Of a stretch of 64,000 nt of DNA, positions 25,776 to 36,000 are shown one piece after another; position 1 is the stretch's first letter; each line of letters starts with the position of its first letter. Under the pieces are notes generated by a model. The model ran no database searches. It saw only the letters and a program-made list of their open reading frames with translations, and was not told where the DNA came from. This stretch comes from Pseudomonadota bacterium (GTDB lineage: Bacteria; Pseudomonadota; Alphaproteobacteria; Rhizobiales; Methylopilaceae), in assembly GCA_023388965.1 (NCBI GenBank), contig JAEWFF010000028.1, positions 206,140 through 270,139 on the forward strand, in the 5' to 3' direction. The position numbers were made by a program, and so were the translations under genes.

Positions 25776-27362
25776 TCAGCTTTTGTTGAGCGGGATCGCG
25801 ACATAGCGGGCATTGCCGCTGCCGGAGGATTTCACGCGGAACGTGACGAACCGCTTCTTGTCCTGGCGCAGGGCCTCGACGGCCTCGGCCAGTTCGGACG
25901 GGGAGGACACCGCCGTGCCGCTGACTTCGAGGATCACATCGCCTTCACGCAGCTTCTCGCTGACGGGGCTCGACGGATCGACCTGCGTCACCGCAACGCC
26001 TTCGTCGCTCGGGCCGATGGAGATGCCGAGATCTTCCAGCGTCGAGGGCGCGGCCTTGCCGGGGCGCTCGCGGCCCTTGTCGTCGGGCGCGACCTTGGCG
26101 AGATCGTCCGGACGCGTGCCGAGCTTGACCGTGACGTCGCGCTCCTTGCCGTCGCGCCACACCTTCAGTTCGGCGTCCGCACCCGGCTTCAGCGCGCCCA
26201 CCATGCGTGTCAGTTCGCGCGGATCGGCGACCTTCTGACCGTTGAGTTCGAGAATGACGTCCTGGTTCTCGATGCCGGCTTTCGCGGCCGGCGTATCGCC
26301 ATGGACCTCGGAGACGAGCGCGCCCTCGGTGCCGCTCAGGCCGATGGCCTCGGCCATGTCCTCCTCGACCGGCTGGATGCCGACGCCGAGCCAGCCGCGC
26401 GTGACCGCACCGCTTTCGCGCAAAGATGCGACGACATCGGACACGACCGTCGAAGGAACGGCGAAAGCGATACCGACATTGCCGCCGGACTGCGAATAGA
26501 TCGCCGTGTTCACGCCGACGACTTCACCCTTGAGATTGAAGGTCGGGCCACCGGAATTGCCGCGGTTCACCGCAGCGTCGATCTGGAGGAAATCGTCATA
26601 CGGTCCCGAACCGAGATCGCGGCCGCGCGCCGAGACGATGCCGGCCGTCACCGTGCCGCCAAGGCCGAACGGATTGCCGATCGCCACCACCCAGTCGCCG
26701 ATGCGCGGCAGATCCGAGCCAAGCGTGACGAACGGGAATTCCTTTTTGTTGTCGTCGACCTTCAGCAGCGCCAAATCGGTCTGCGGATCGGTGCCGACAA
26801 CCATGGCCTGATGCGTCGCGCCGTCGTCGGTCACGATCTCGACCTCGGCGGCATTCTGCACGACGTGATTATTGGTCACGACGTAACCGTCGCCGGAGAT
26901 GAAGAAGCCGGACCCCTGCGCCTGGCCGAACTGGCGCGGGCGTTCACGGCGGCCCTGCGGACCCGGGCGGTTCGGACCGCCACGGCCGAACCATTCGCCC
27001 TGGCCGCCATATTCCTCAAAGAAGCGGCGCAGCGGATGGCCTTCCGGCAGATCGCGGAAAAAGCCGGGCGCCCCGCTTTCCATTGTCGGGGTATCGCGCT
27101 CGGTCTTCACGCGCACGGAAACGACCGCCGGCTTGACGGTCTCGACGATGTCGGCAAAGCCGATCATGTCCTGCGTGGGGTGCTCGCGGGCAATGCTCTT
27201 GTTGCTGAGGTTCTGGGCCTGAACGATCTCGGCCCTGGCGGGCGGGCCATCGAACAGGGTCTGCCCGGCAAGGACGCCGGTCACGCCCAGCGCGAAGGCG
27301 GAGGCGAGAAGCACGCTCTTGCGCGCCTTCAACGAACGGGAATTGGGGGCTTCCGTCTGCAT
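25776..27362 (-). CDS. degP: Do family periplasmic serine endopeptidase
   Basis: A 528-residue HtrA/DegP protease-chaperone for misfolded envelope proteins. It has an N-terminal membrane or signal segment (residues 17-34), a Gly/Arg/Pro-rich loop (118-147, the LA-loop region) and a trypsin-like domain with triad His166 (TNNHVV), Asp196 (TDLALL) and Ser270 (GNSGGP). Two PDZ domains follow, about 295-400 and 430-520. The gene follows the ccm genes on the same strand after a 123-base gap holding a marked inverted repeat (27366-27419). Confidence 0.96.
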   Translation of the reverse strand: MQTEAPNSRSLKARKSVLLASAFALGVTGVLAGQTLFDGPPARAEIVQAQNLSNKSIAREHPTQDMIGFADIVETVKPAVVSVRVKTERDTPTMESGAPGFFRDLPEGHPLRRFFEEYGGQGEWFGRGGPNRPGPQGRRERPRQFGQAQGSGFFISGDGYVVTNNHVVQNAAEVEIVTDDGATHQAMVVGTDPQTDLALLKVDDNKKEFPFVTLGSDLPRIGDWVVAIGNPFGLGGTVTAGIVSARGRDLGSGPYDDFLQIDAAVNRGNSGGPTFNLKGEVVGVNTAIYSQSGGNVGIAFAVPSTVVSDVVASLRESGAVTRGWLGVGIQPVEEDMAEAIGLSGTEGALVSEVHGDTPAAKAGIENQDVILELNGQKVADPRELTRMVGALKPGADAELKVWRDGKERDVTVKLGTRPDDLAKVAPDDKGRERPGKAAPSTLEDLGISIGPSDEGVAVTQVDPSSPVSEKLREGDVILEVSGTAVSSPSELAEAVEALRQDKKRFVTFRVKSSGSGNARYVAIPLNKS

Positions 27363-27365
27363 GAC

Positions 27366-27419
27366 ATTCCTCTTGGCTCAAATCGGAAAACGGCCGGCGC
27401 CGCTTTGAGCAAGAGAAAT
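27366..27419 (-). promoter_or_regulatory. imperfect inverted repeat covering the degP ribosome-binding site
   Basis: Two 16-17 base arms (27419-27404 and 27382-27366 on the minus strand) are complementary apart from one bulge and one non-Watson-Crick position, with a 21-base GC-rich loop between them. The proximal arm contains the degP Shine-Dalgarno AGAGGA, 5 bases before the ATG. Transcribed, it could form a hairpin that hides the ribosome-binding site; as DNA it could be an operator. There is no T-run in the minus direction, so it is not a standard terminator for ccmH. Confidence 0.55.
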
Positions 27420-27485
27420 GGGGCCTGCCGCCTTACCGCTCCATGGCCCCAACATTAAATCGGCGTAACCTTCGCAGGCGGACTC

Positions 27486-27935
27486 TCAATCCTCGTCTTT
27501 CAGCAAGGCATCGAGCTTGCGGCGTTCGTCTTCCGAAAGACCCGCGGGCGCGGCGCGGCTTCTGCGCCGCGTGGTCAGAAGAACGCCCATTCCGGCCAGA
27601 AGCACGACGAGGGGCGCCCCCCACAAAAGCATGGTTTCGGCGCCGAACCGCGGCTTCAGCAGAACGAAATCGCCGTAGCGATCGACCAGAAAGCTCTTGA
27701 TGGTTCCGGCATCGTCGCCGGCGGCAATTCGCTCGCGCACCAGAGCGCGCAAATCCTTGGCCAGCGGCGCATCCGAATCGTCGATGGACTGGTTCTGGCA
27801 CACCATGCAGCGCAGTTCGCGGAACAGTTCGCGCGCCTGCGCTTCCTGCGCGGGATCGGCAAGTGCGCCGCTGGTGTCGTAGGCATGCACCGGTGCGGCC
27901 AGAAGGAAAAGAAGAGCCGCAAGGACAAAGCGCAT
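27486..27935 (-). CDS. ccmH: cytochrome c maturation protein CcmH
   Basis: A 149-residue thiol-disulfide component of system I cytochrome c biogenesis (CycL in rhizobial naming). A signal peptide ending PVHA is followed by the redox motif LRCMVCQNQS with C43 and C46, then a helical region and a C-terminal membrane helix near 98-120. Known role: reduces the CXXCH motif of apocytochrome c before haem attachment by CcmF. It begins 4 bases after the ccmF stop. Confidence 0.96.
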   Translation of the reverse strand: MRFVLAALLFLLAAPVHAYDTSGALADPAQEAQARELFRELRCMVCQNQSIDDSDAPLAKDLRALVRERIAAGDDAGTIKSFLVDRYGDFVLLKPRFGAETMLLWGAPLVVLLAGMGVLLTTRRRSRAAPAGLSEDERRKLDALLKDED

Positions 27936-27939
27936 CGCC

Positions 27940-29916
27940 CTACTCCGCCGGCTGCAATCGGTTTTTGGCGGGGCGCGGCGCGCCGATCCGCAAGCGCCTG
28001 TCGGCGAGCGACAAGGCGCCGCCGAACGCCATCAGCAGCGGGCCGATCCAGATCAGAAGAACAAGCGGCTTCCATTCCGCGCGCACGGCAACCCCGCCAT
28101 CCTCCGCGATTTCGCCGAGCGATACGTAAAGCTGAGAAAACCCGAACGTGACGAGCCCGGCTTCGGTCGTCGTCATCTGCCGTACCTCGAAAACCCGCTT
28201 GGAGGATTCGACCATGCGCCGCGTCACGCCGCCCTCACGCACGGCGAAGCGCCCGACAAAATCGCGGTAGTTCGAACCTTCGCGGGCGCCCGTCTCCGTC
28301 AATACAAGCGTCTTGTGCGCGATCTCGATACTCTGCCCGACGCGCATCATCTCGATACGTTCGACATTCCATGCGGTCGCCGCCGTAACTCCGAGCAGTG
28401 TGACGCCAAGTCCGCAATGCGCCAGAGCCGCGCCCCAGCTTGCGCGCGGAAGCCCGGCCGCGCGGCGCAGCGTCTCCCCGAACGGAGCGCGCAAGAGCCG
28501 CGTGCGCTCGGCCAGCTCGGCGAACGCGCCGACGATAGCGAAGAAGGCTATGCCGACCGACAAGGCCGCCAGCGCCGGACCGCCTTCCATGAAGTAGACG
28601 GCCAGTATGGCGGCGAAAAGCGCCGCGCCGGCCGCGAACCATAACCGCTGCGCGGCCCAGAACAGATCGCCCCGCTTCCACGACAGGAGCGGGCCGAACG
28701 GCACCGCGATCAGCATTGCGAGCGCGAGCGGGCCGAAGGTTGCGTTGAAATAGGGCGCGCCGACCGAAATCTTGGACCCGTTCAGGGCCTCGAGCGCCAG
28801 CGGATAGAGCGTACCGACAAAGACGGTCGCGGTCGCCGCCGTCAGCAGGAGATTATTGAGGACGAGAGCCCCCTCGCGCGAAACGGGAGCGAACAGGCCG
28901 CCCTGCCGCAGGGTTCCGGCCCTGAGGCCAAACAACGCCAGCGAGCCGCCCACGAAGACCGCGAGAATGACGAGGATGAACAGACCTCGTTCGGGATCGA
29001 CCGCGAAGGCATGGACCGATGTCAGCACACCCGAGCGGACGAGGAACGTGCCGAGCAGCGAGAGCGAGAAGGCGAGGATCGCCAGCAGCACGGTCCAGAT
29101 CTTCAGCGCTTCGCGCCGCTCCATCACGAGCGCGGAATGCAGCAGCGCGGTTCCCGCCAGCCATGGCATGAGGCTGGCATTCTCCACCGGGTCCCAGAAC
29201 CAGAAGCCGCCCCAGCCGAGTTCGTAATAGGCCCAGTACGACCCCATCGCGATGCCGAGCGTCAGGAACAGCCAGGCAGCCAAGGTCCAGGGCCGGACCC
29301 AGCGCGCCCAGGCCGCATCGATGCGTCCCTCGACAAGAGCCGCGACCGCAAATGCAAAGGCGATGGAGAAGCCGACATAGCCGAGATAAAGCAGCGGCGG
29401 ATGCACTGCGAGGCCGATGTCCTGCAGAAGCGGATTGAGATCCTGCCCTTCGAAAGGCGCCGGATCGATCCGCGTAAAGGGATTGGAGGTCGCAAGAACG
29501 AACAGCAGAAAGGCGACCGCGACCCAGGCCTGCACCGCGAGCACATCGGCCTTCAGCACGCTCGGCAGATTACGTCCGAACAGCGCAACCGCCGCGCCGA
29601 ACAGAGTGAGGATCAGAACCCACAAAAGCATCGAGCCTTCGTGGTTCCCCCACACGCCGGTGATCTTGTAGATCATGGGCTTGGCCGAATGCGAATTCTG
29701 CACGACGTTCAGAAGCGAAAAATCCGACGTCACGTAAGCGTTCGTCAGTACGGCGAAGGCAAAGGAAACGAAGACGAGCTGGCCAATGGCGGTGCCGTCC
29801 GCGACGCCCATCAGGACAGGGTCGTTGCGCCGCGCGCCCCAGAACGGGACGAGGCTTTGCACGACGGCAAGAACAAGGGCCAGAACGAGAGCGTAATGGC
29901 CCGCTTCGGCGATCAT
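27940..29916 (-). CDS. ccmF: haem lyase CcmF/NrfE family
   Basis: A 658-residue polytopic protein (CycK) that joins haem to apocytochrome c in the periplasm. The haem-handling WWD motif is present as ELGWGGFWFWDPVENASLMP, and the upstream segment KITGVWGNHEGSMLLW is equally characteristic. About 15 membrane helices are apparent. It overlaps ccmE by 4 bases and is followed by ccmH after 4 bases. Confidence 0.97.
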   Translation of the reverse strand: MIAEAGHYALVLALVLAVVQSLVPFWGARRNDPVLMGVADGTAIGQLVFVSFAFAVLTNAYVTSDFSLLNVVQNSHSAKPMIYKITGVWGNHEGSMLLWVLILTLFGAAVALFGRNLPSVLKADVLAVQAWVAVAFLLFVLATSNPFTRIDPAPFEGQDLNPLLQDIGLAVHPPLLYLGYVGFSIAFAFAVAALVEGRIDAAWARWVRPWTLAAWLFLTLGIAMGSYWAYYELGWGGFWFWDPVENASLMPWLAGTALLHSALVMERREALKIWTVLLAILAFSLSLLGTFLVRSGVLTSVHAFAVDPERGLFILVILAVFVGGSLALFGLRAGTLRQGGLFAPVSREGALVLNNLLLTAATATVFVGTLYPLALEALNGSKISVGAPYFNATFGPLALAMLIAVPFGPLLSWKRGDLFWAAQRLWFAAGAALFAAILAVYFMEGGPALAALSVGIAFFAIVGAFAELAERTRLLRAPFGETLRRAAGLPRASWGAALAHCGLGVTLLGVTAATAWNVERIEMMRVGQSIEIAHKTLVLTETGAREGSNYRDFVGRFAVREGGVTRRMVESSKRVFEVRQMTTTEAGLVTFGFSQLYVSLGEIAEDGGVAVRAEWKPLVLLIWIGPLLMAFGGALSLADRRLRIGAPRPAKNRLQPAE

Positions 29917-30350
29917 TCGCCTTCGCCTTTCCAGGTTCCCTGCTTCTTCAGCGAGTCCGCCACTTCCGGCGGCATATAGTTCTCGTCATGCTTGGCCAGC
30001 ACGCTGTCGGCGTGGAACACGCCCTCGGTGCCGAGACTGCCTTCGGCGATGACGCCCTGCCCCTCGCGGAACAGATCGGGCAGAAGGCCCGTAAAGACGA
30101 CGGGGATGGTGTGGGCGCCGTCGGAGACCGCGAAACGCACCTGCGAACCGGCGCGGCTGACGCTGCCCTCCTCGACAAGCCCGCCGAGCCGCAACCGTGT
30201 GCCGGGAGCCGGAGGCTTTTCGACAATTTCGGTCGGCGCGTTGAAGAAGACGATCGTGTCGTTGAGAGCTGTCAGCACAAGACCGGCGGCGGCCGCGAGC
30301 ACGGCACCGGAAATCGCAATCAAGAGAATGCGTCGGCCCTTTCGAGTCAC
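29913..30350 (-). CDS. ccmE: haem chaperone CcmE
   Basis: A 145-residue membrane-anchored periplasmic OB-fold protein (CycJ) that carries haem covalently on one His. It has an N-terminal helix at about 8-28. The haem-binding motif is LAKHDENYMPPEV with His121, which CcmE needs for transfer to CcmF. It overlaps ccmI and ccmF by 4 bases each. Confidence 0.97.
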   Translation of the reverse strand: MTRKGRRILLIAISGAVLAAAAGLVLTALNDTIVFFNAPTEIVEKPPAPGTRLRLGGLVEEGSVSRAGSQVRFAVSDGAHTIPVVFTGLLPDLFREGQGVIAEGSLGTEGVFHADSVLAKHDENYMPPEVADSLKKQGTWKGEGE

Positions 30351-31438
30351 GCCGGCTTGTCCTCCAGTTCGAGGGCGAGCATCAGGTCCGAAATCCGCCG
30401 CTGTGCCGCGTCGTCGCCGCTGAACGCGGCGCGGGCGGCATCGCCCGCCGCTTTCGCCTGATCGCGCTCGCCGAGCATGGTCCAGGCGCGGATCAGCCTG
30501 AGCTGCCCGCCAATATCCTTCGGATCATCCTTCAAGCGCGCGGCGAGCCCCTCGACCATGCCGCGTATCGTCGCGACACGCTGTTCGGGGGACACGTTTT
30601 CGAGGGCTGCGGGGTCGATGGCGGGCATTTGCCCGTCCTCGCCGAGCGCAAGACGCGACAGGGCTTCGCGGACGGCCGCCGCATAGGGCGCATTTTCCGG
30701 CGCATCGGCGAGCATAAGGCGCCAAGTCGTCGAGGCCCGCGCGGGATCACCGGCCTGTTCCGCCCCCAGCCCGACATAAAAGAGCGAACGCGCATGTTTC
30801 GGATCGAGCGCCAGAGCGCGCTCGAAAGCCGCCATGGCCTCGGGCGTCACCTTGCCGTTTGCAGCAAGGGCAAGCGCCTCGCCCCAACCCGCTTCGCGCT
30901 CCGCCGTCGAGCCGAGCAGGCGAACGGCATTGGCATAGGCGTTGGCTGCTTTCTCTCCCTGCCCCATGCGCAGATAGACCGGGGCCAGCACATCCCAGCC
31001 CCTGCCGTCATCCGGCCGCTGTTTGAGCTCGGCCTCGACCTTGAGGACGAGTTCGGGAAGCGTGGGTCCCGTGTTTTCGCGGGCTGCAAGCGGCCGGTCC
31101 GGCAGATCGGGCCGTCCGAGCCCGAGATAGATGGCCCCGGCAGCCAGCGGCAGCAGCGCCAGCGCAACCACCGCCACAATGCGGCGGCGCAGATTGGACC
31201 CGGCCGGAGCGCGCGAAGGCTCGCCGGCAGTCCCCAGCAGGCGCCGCGCAACCTCGACGCGGGCGGCCTCCGCCTCCTCGGCGCCGATGGCCCCCCGGGC
31301 ACGATCGCGCTCGATTTCATCGAGCTGGTCGCGATAGACCTCCGCCTCGCCCCCCGCGAGCACCCGAGGTCGCCTTGCAAGCGGAAGCAGCACCGCCAGC
31401 ACCGCAAGGACCGTTAGAATAAGAAAAAGCCAAATCAT
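30347..31438 (-). CDS. ccmI: cytochrome c maturation TPR protein CcmI
   Basis: A 363-residue protein (CycH) that binds apocytochrome c and presents it to the CcmFH complex. It has two membrane helices (about 1-20 and 86-107) with a cytosolic loop between them containing YRDQLDEIERDRARGAI, a segment typical of CcmI, then TPR-like repeats (about 125-290) in the periplasm. It is the first gene of ccmI-E-F-H. The ccmABCD and ccmG genes are not in the window. Confidence 0.94.
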   Translation of the reverse strand: MIWLFLILTVLAVLAVLLPLARRPRVLAGGEAEVYRDQLDEIERDRARGAIGAEEAEAARVEVARRLLGTAGEPSRAPAGSNLRRRIVAVVALALLPLAAGAIYLGLGRPDLPDRPLAARENTGPTLPELVLKVEAELKQRPDDGRGWDVLAPVYLRMGQGEKAANAYANAVRLLGSTAEREAGWGEALALAANGKVTPEAMAAFERALALDPKHARSLFYVGLGAEQAGDPARASTTWRLMLADAPENAPYAAAVREALSRLALGEDGQMPAIDPAALENVSPEQRVATIRGMVEGLAARLKDDPKDIGGQLRLIRAWTMLGERDQAKAAGDAARAAFSGDDAAQRRISDLMLALELEDKPA

Positions 31439-31563
31439 GGCGCGTCATCTAGCACAGCCAGCGGCCTGTGATCCCAGACATGATACGCTTCCACCCCACG
31501 GGACCTGTCGCTAGTGTCGCAGCACTGGTGATCCCACCGCCCATTGTGATCAACATCTCGGCC

Positions 31564-32826
31564 ATGCGACGACCCACCCGCCGCTATAACCTCTTGTCGC
31601 TTTTGCGGGAATCGCGCCGGCAGCATGTCGGCTGGGACCGGGCATGGCGCAAGGCCGAGCCGCGGCAAAGCTACGATGTCGTGATCGTGGGCGGCGGGGG
31701 TCATGGGCTCGCCACCGCCTATTACCTCGCCAGACTGCACAACATCGCCCGGGTGGCCGTGCTGGAAAAAGGCTGGATCGGCGGCGGCAACACCGCGCGC
31801 AACACCGCCATCATCCGCTCCAATTATCTGCGGCCCGAAAGCATGGCGCTCTACGGCCTGTCGCATTCGCTGTTCGAGCATCTGTCGGCGGAACTCGACT
31901 TTAACGTCATGTATTCCCCGCGCGGGCTTCTCGAACTTGCCTTCAGCCGGCAGGACATGGACCGCCTGTCGCGCACCGCCGACGCCAACCGCCATTACGG
32001 CATCAAGACATGGATGGTGCCGCCGAGCGAGGTGCACGGTCTCGTTCCCCTGCTCGATGCCGGCCCCGGCAAGAGGTATCCGCTGTTCGGCGCGCTGTGG
32101 CAGCCGCATGGCGGCATTGCCCGGCACGACGCCGTGGCCTGGGCCTATGCGCGCGCCGCCTCGCAGCTTGGCGTCGACATCATCGAGGATTGCGAGGTCG
32201 ATGCCGTTTCGATCGACGAGGGCCGCGTCTCGGGCGTGCATACGTCGCAGGGCTTCATCGGCACCGGCACGATCGTGGTCGCGGCCGCCGCCGACAGCAC
32301 GGCGCTCGTGGCCCCGCTCGGCGTCGCCCTTCCCATCAAGCCCGTGACCTTGCAGGCTTTCGTTTCCGAACCGCTGAAACCGGTGCTCGATGTCGTCGTG
32401 CTGGGGGGAGCCGTGGGCGGCTATATCAGCCAGTCCGACAAGGGCGAACTCGTCATCGGCGGCGATGCCGACGATCTTCCCGGCTTCTCGCGCCGCGGCG
32501 GCCTGCCCGCCATCGAGGACCCCGCCGCATCCATGATCGAGCTTTTCCCGCGCCTGTCGCGCGTACGCATGATGCGGCATTGGGGCGGCGTAGTGGACAT
32601 AACGCCCGACCGTTCGCCCATTCTCGGGCCGGCCGGCCCGGACGGGCTTTATCTGAACTGTGGCTGGGGAACGGGCGGCTTCAAGGCCATTCCCGGTTCC
32701 GGCTTCGCACTCGCCGGTATGATCGCCGGAGCCGGCGGCGGGCGCGTGGCCGAGCCGTTCGACCTCAGCCGTTTCGCGCAGGGCCGCCTGATCGATGAAG
32801 ATGCGGCGGCGGGCGTGGCCCATTGA
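31564..32826 (+). CDS. soxB: sarcosine oxidase subunit beta
   Basis: The 420-residue FAD- and FMN-carrying catalytic subunit of heterotetrameric sarcosine oxidase, which demethylates sarcosine to glycine with formation of H2O2 and 5,10-methylene-tetrahydrofolate. The dinucleotide motif is DVVIVGGGGHGLATAYYLA (about 39-57), and the C-terminal FAD segment YLNCGWGTGGFKAIPGSG is characteristic. I take the ATG at 31564 (MRRPTRRYNLLSLL), which gives the normal N-terminus; the frame starts 32 codons earlier, and neither start has a clear ribosome-binding site. It is the first gene of soxBDAG, divergent from ccmI. Confidence 0.95.
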   Translation: MRRPTRRYNLLSLLRESRRQHVGWDRAWRKAEPRQSYDVVIVGGGGHGLATAYYLARLHNIARVAVLEKGWIGGGNTARNTAIIRSNYLRPESMALYGLSHSLFEHLSAELDFNVMYSPRGLLELAFSRQDMDRLSRTADANRHYGIKTWMVPPSEVHGLVPLLDAGPGKRYPLFGALWQPHGGIARHDAVAWAYARAASQLGVDIIEDCEVDAVSIDEGRVSGVHTSQGFIGTGTIVVAAAADSTALVAPLGVALPIKPVTLQAFVSEPLKPVLDVVVLGGAVGGYISQSDKGELVIGGDADDLPGFSRRGGLPAIEDPAASMIELFPRLSRVRMMRHWGGVVDITPDRSPILGPAGPDGLYLNCGWGTGGFKAIPGSGFALAGMIAGAGGGRVAEPFDLSRFAQGRLIDEDAAAGVAH

Positions 32827-32837
32827 GATGTGACGAG

Positions 32838-33068
32838 ATGCTGCTTCTGACCTGCCCCGTTTGCGCCATCACGGCGGACCAGACCGAATTCACCTGCGGC
32901 GGTCCTTACGAATCCGGCACGCCCTATACGCGCGGCCCGGCGCATGAATATTGGTGCTGCACCAATGGCTGCGGAAGCTGGTTCGGCATGACGCGCAATG
33001 CATCCAACCAGACCGTTCTGGCCGTGTGGCGGCCGGGGGACGAGCCGGATGCGGGTGAGCGCGCATGA
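32838..33068 (+). CDS. soxD: sarcosine oxidase subunit delta (short, Cys-variant zinc site)
   Basis: A 76-residue subunit that binds zinc and helps assemble the heterotetramer. The ATG at 32838 gives MLLLTCPVC, the expected N-terminus; an in-frame TTG 5 codons upstream overlaps the soxB stop. The N-terminal pair is C6/C9. In the family the second half of the site is a His four residues before a Cys in a GCRxWF context; here the equivalent is C41-TNG-C45 followed by GSWF, so His is replaced by Cys. The protein also lacks the middle segment of about 20 residues seen in typical SoxD (90-100 residues). The 3' end overlaps soxA by 4 bases. Confidence 0.85.
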   Translation: MLLLTCPVCAITADQTEFTCGGPYESGTPYTRGPAHEYWCCTNGCGSWFGMTRNASNQTVLAVWRPGDEPDAGERA

Positions 33069-36000
33069 GCGGGCCGCATCGTCTCAAATCCATGGACGGC
33101 GTGCTGTTCGGCCGGCTGGTCGAACGCGAGACGCCGCTACGCTTCACCTTCAACAGAAAGCGGATGACGGGCCTTGCCGGCGATACGGTGGCAAGTGCGC
33201 TGCTCGCCAACGGCGTACGGACGGTGTCGCGCAGCATGAAGCTGCACCGCCCGCGCGGCATTTCCGGGATCGGCATTGAGGAGCCGAACGCCGTGGTCGA
33301 GATGGGAGACGGTGCCCGGCGCACGCCCAATCTCTCGGCCAACCAGATTGCGCTGACGGACGGTCTCGCCGTGCGGAGCCAGAACGCCTGGCCGGGCCTC
33401 GCCTTCGATGCCGCCGCACCGCTCAATCTCGCGCGCGCCGCCCTGCCCGCCGGTTTCCAGTACAAGCTCTTCAAACGCCCGCGCAAAGCCTGGCGTCTTT
33501 ACGAGCGCACTTTGCGCAAGCTGGCCAATGGCGGCATGGCTCCCGCAGAGCCGGACCCCGACCGCTATGAGCATGTGCATCTGCATGCCGATGTGCTGAT
33601 CGTGGGAGGCGGGCTTGCCGGCATCGCCGCCGCGGAAGCTGCGGCCGCCGACGGCCTGAGCGTCGTTCTTGCCGAAACCTCGCCCCGTCTCGGCGGCATT
33701 GCCGATGCCTATGACGGTAAGATCGGCGGCGTGCCGCTTCTCGACTGGGTGCGCGACAAGGTGCGCGAACTCGCCGCCCTGCCGAATGTCCATATCCTCA
33801 CCCACACGCAGGTCGCCGGTCTTTACGATCACGGCTTTGCGATGCTGGTCGAAAGCGTGGACGGCGCGGAGCACGGCCCGGAGGCCGAACATTCTCCGCG
33901 CGAACGTGTCTGGAAGCTGCGTGTGAAATCCGTCGTGCTCGCGACCGGGGCGCACGAGAAGCCACTCGTCTTTCCCGACAACGACCGCCCCGGCATCATG
34001 CTTGCAACATCGGCGCGCCTGTTCCTGCGCCGTTACGGCATCGTGCCCGGAAAGCGTATCGTGATCGCGGCTTCCGGCGATGAGGCCTACCGCACCGCAA
34101 GCGATTTCCAGGCTGCCGGAATCGAGATCGCGCGCATCGTGGACCTGCGGCTGATGCCCAACGGTGCGCTGTTCCACATCGCCAAATCGCGCGGCCAGCC
34201 GATCACGGTCGGCTCTGCTCCCGTCGCATCCAAAGGCGCATCCGCCAAGGGCCTGTCCGGCATTACAATCGCCAATCGCCTCACAATCGACGGACCTGCG
34301 CTCAAAAACGACATTGCCTGCGATACGCTTCTCGTATCGGGCGGATGGGCGCCGATGCCCTTCCTTGCCGGACATCTCGGCGCGCGTCTGCAATTCGATC
34401 CGCTGATCGGCGGTTTTCTTCCCGACGCTCTGCCGGCCGGCCTATTCGTTGCCGGCGCCGCCAATGGCGCGTTCGCACTGACAGCGACCATCGAAGACGG
34501 CTGGCGCGCGGGAAGTCAGGCCTCCGCGCACATACGCGGAGAAAACTCCGCATTCGGCGCCCCGGTTCTGGACATCGACGTTTCCGAAGACGACGCCACG
34601 GATGCCATCGGTGCCCTGCCCGACATTTCGACACCGGCCGAGCGTCTCAAATCCTTCGTCGATCCGCGCGGCGATGTAACGGTCGGCGATATGGAGCTTG
34701 CAGTGCGCGAAGGTTATGCCTCGCCCGAACTCGCCAAGCGTTATGCCGGAATTGGTCTCGGCAACGATCAGGGCAAGGCCGTCGCTGCCGGCGCCGCCGC
34801 CATTCTTCCCCGGCTGACGAAAAGCGACCCGTCCGAGGCCGAACATACGACCTTCCGTCCGCCCTGGACCCCGGTGACATTGGGCGCGCTCGCCGGCCGG
34901 CGACGCGGCACGCTCTTTCGTCCCGTCCGTACGACGCCGATATCACCAGCGCTCGAAGACGCCATCGTCGAGCCGTTCGGTTTGTGGAATCTGCCTGCCG
35001 CTTTCCCTCTGGAAGGCGAAACGCGCGAGGCCGCCGTTCGCCGCGAAGCCCGCGCGGTGCGTACCGGCATCGGCCTGTTCGATGCGAGTTCCGGCGCCAA
35101 GATCGCCCTGTCCGGCCCCGATGCCGCCGAATTCCTGAACAGGATGAGCGCGACCGATCTTGCCGGCATCCTGGTCGGAAGCTCGCGCTATGCGCTGTTT
35201 CTGAACGAAGGCGGATTCATTTTGGAAGACGGTGTCGTCGCCCATCTTGCCAAGGATCATTACCTGCTGTCGGCCGGAGTCGGGCGCGCGGCGCCGCTCG
35301 CCGCCTGGTTCGAACGCTGGCGGCAGATTGAATGGCCCGATCTCGATGTCGTCATCGTCGATGAAACGGAATGCTGGAGTCAGCTTCTTCTCGCGGGGCC
35401 ACGCGTTCCCGAACTTCTCGCGCGCGTGCCGGGCGATATCGACATCTCGGAATTCACCACAGATTCGTTCGGCGAAGGCGAGGTATGCGGCGTCCCGGCG
35501 CGCGCATTGGCGAGCCGTCACACGGCCGGCGCGGAAGTCGAGATCGCCGTTCCGGCAGGCTACGGCCTGTCCCTGTGGAACTTCTTGGTCGAGGCCGGCC
35601 GCGATCTCGGCCTGACGCGGTTCGGTACGGACACGCTTCTGCGTCTGCGGCTCGAAGCGGGCGCCTTCGATCTCGACCGCGAGACCGATGGCACGGTCAC
35701 GCCCTACGATCTCGGGCTGGCCGATCTCGTTTCCATGGACAAGGATTTCGTCGGCCGCGAGGGCCTCGAACGGCCCGCGCTGACGAAGCCCAACCGCCGC
35801 CATCTCGTCGGCGTCCTGACGGAAGACGCCACGCTGCTGCTGCCGCCCGGCGCGCATCTCGTCACCGATCCCGATCATCCGCCGCCCCGCCATGTCGTCG
35901 GGCACATCACATCGTCCGGTTTCTCCCCGACATTGCGGCGCACGCTGGCCCTTGCACTGGTGTCGGCCGGCGAGCGCCATATCGGGCAGAAGGTGTTCAT

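Noticed and set aside
32823..32837. TTG start for soxD overlapping the soxB stop
   Set aside because: The ATG at 32838 gives the standard SoxD N-terminus with the CxxC pair at residues 6-9.
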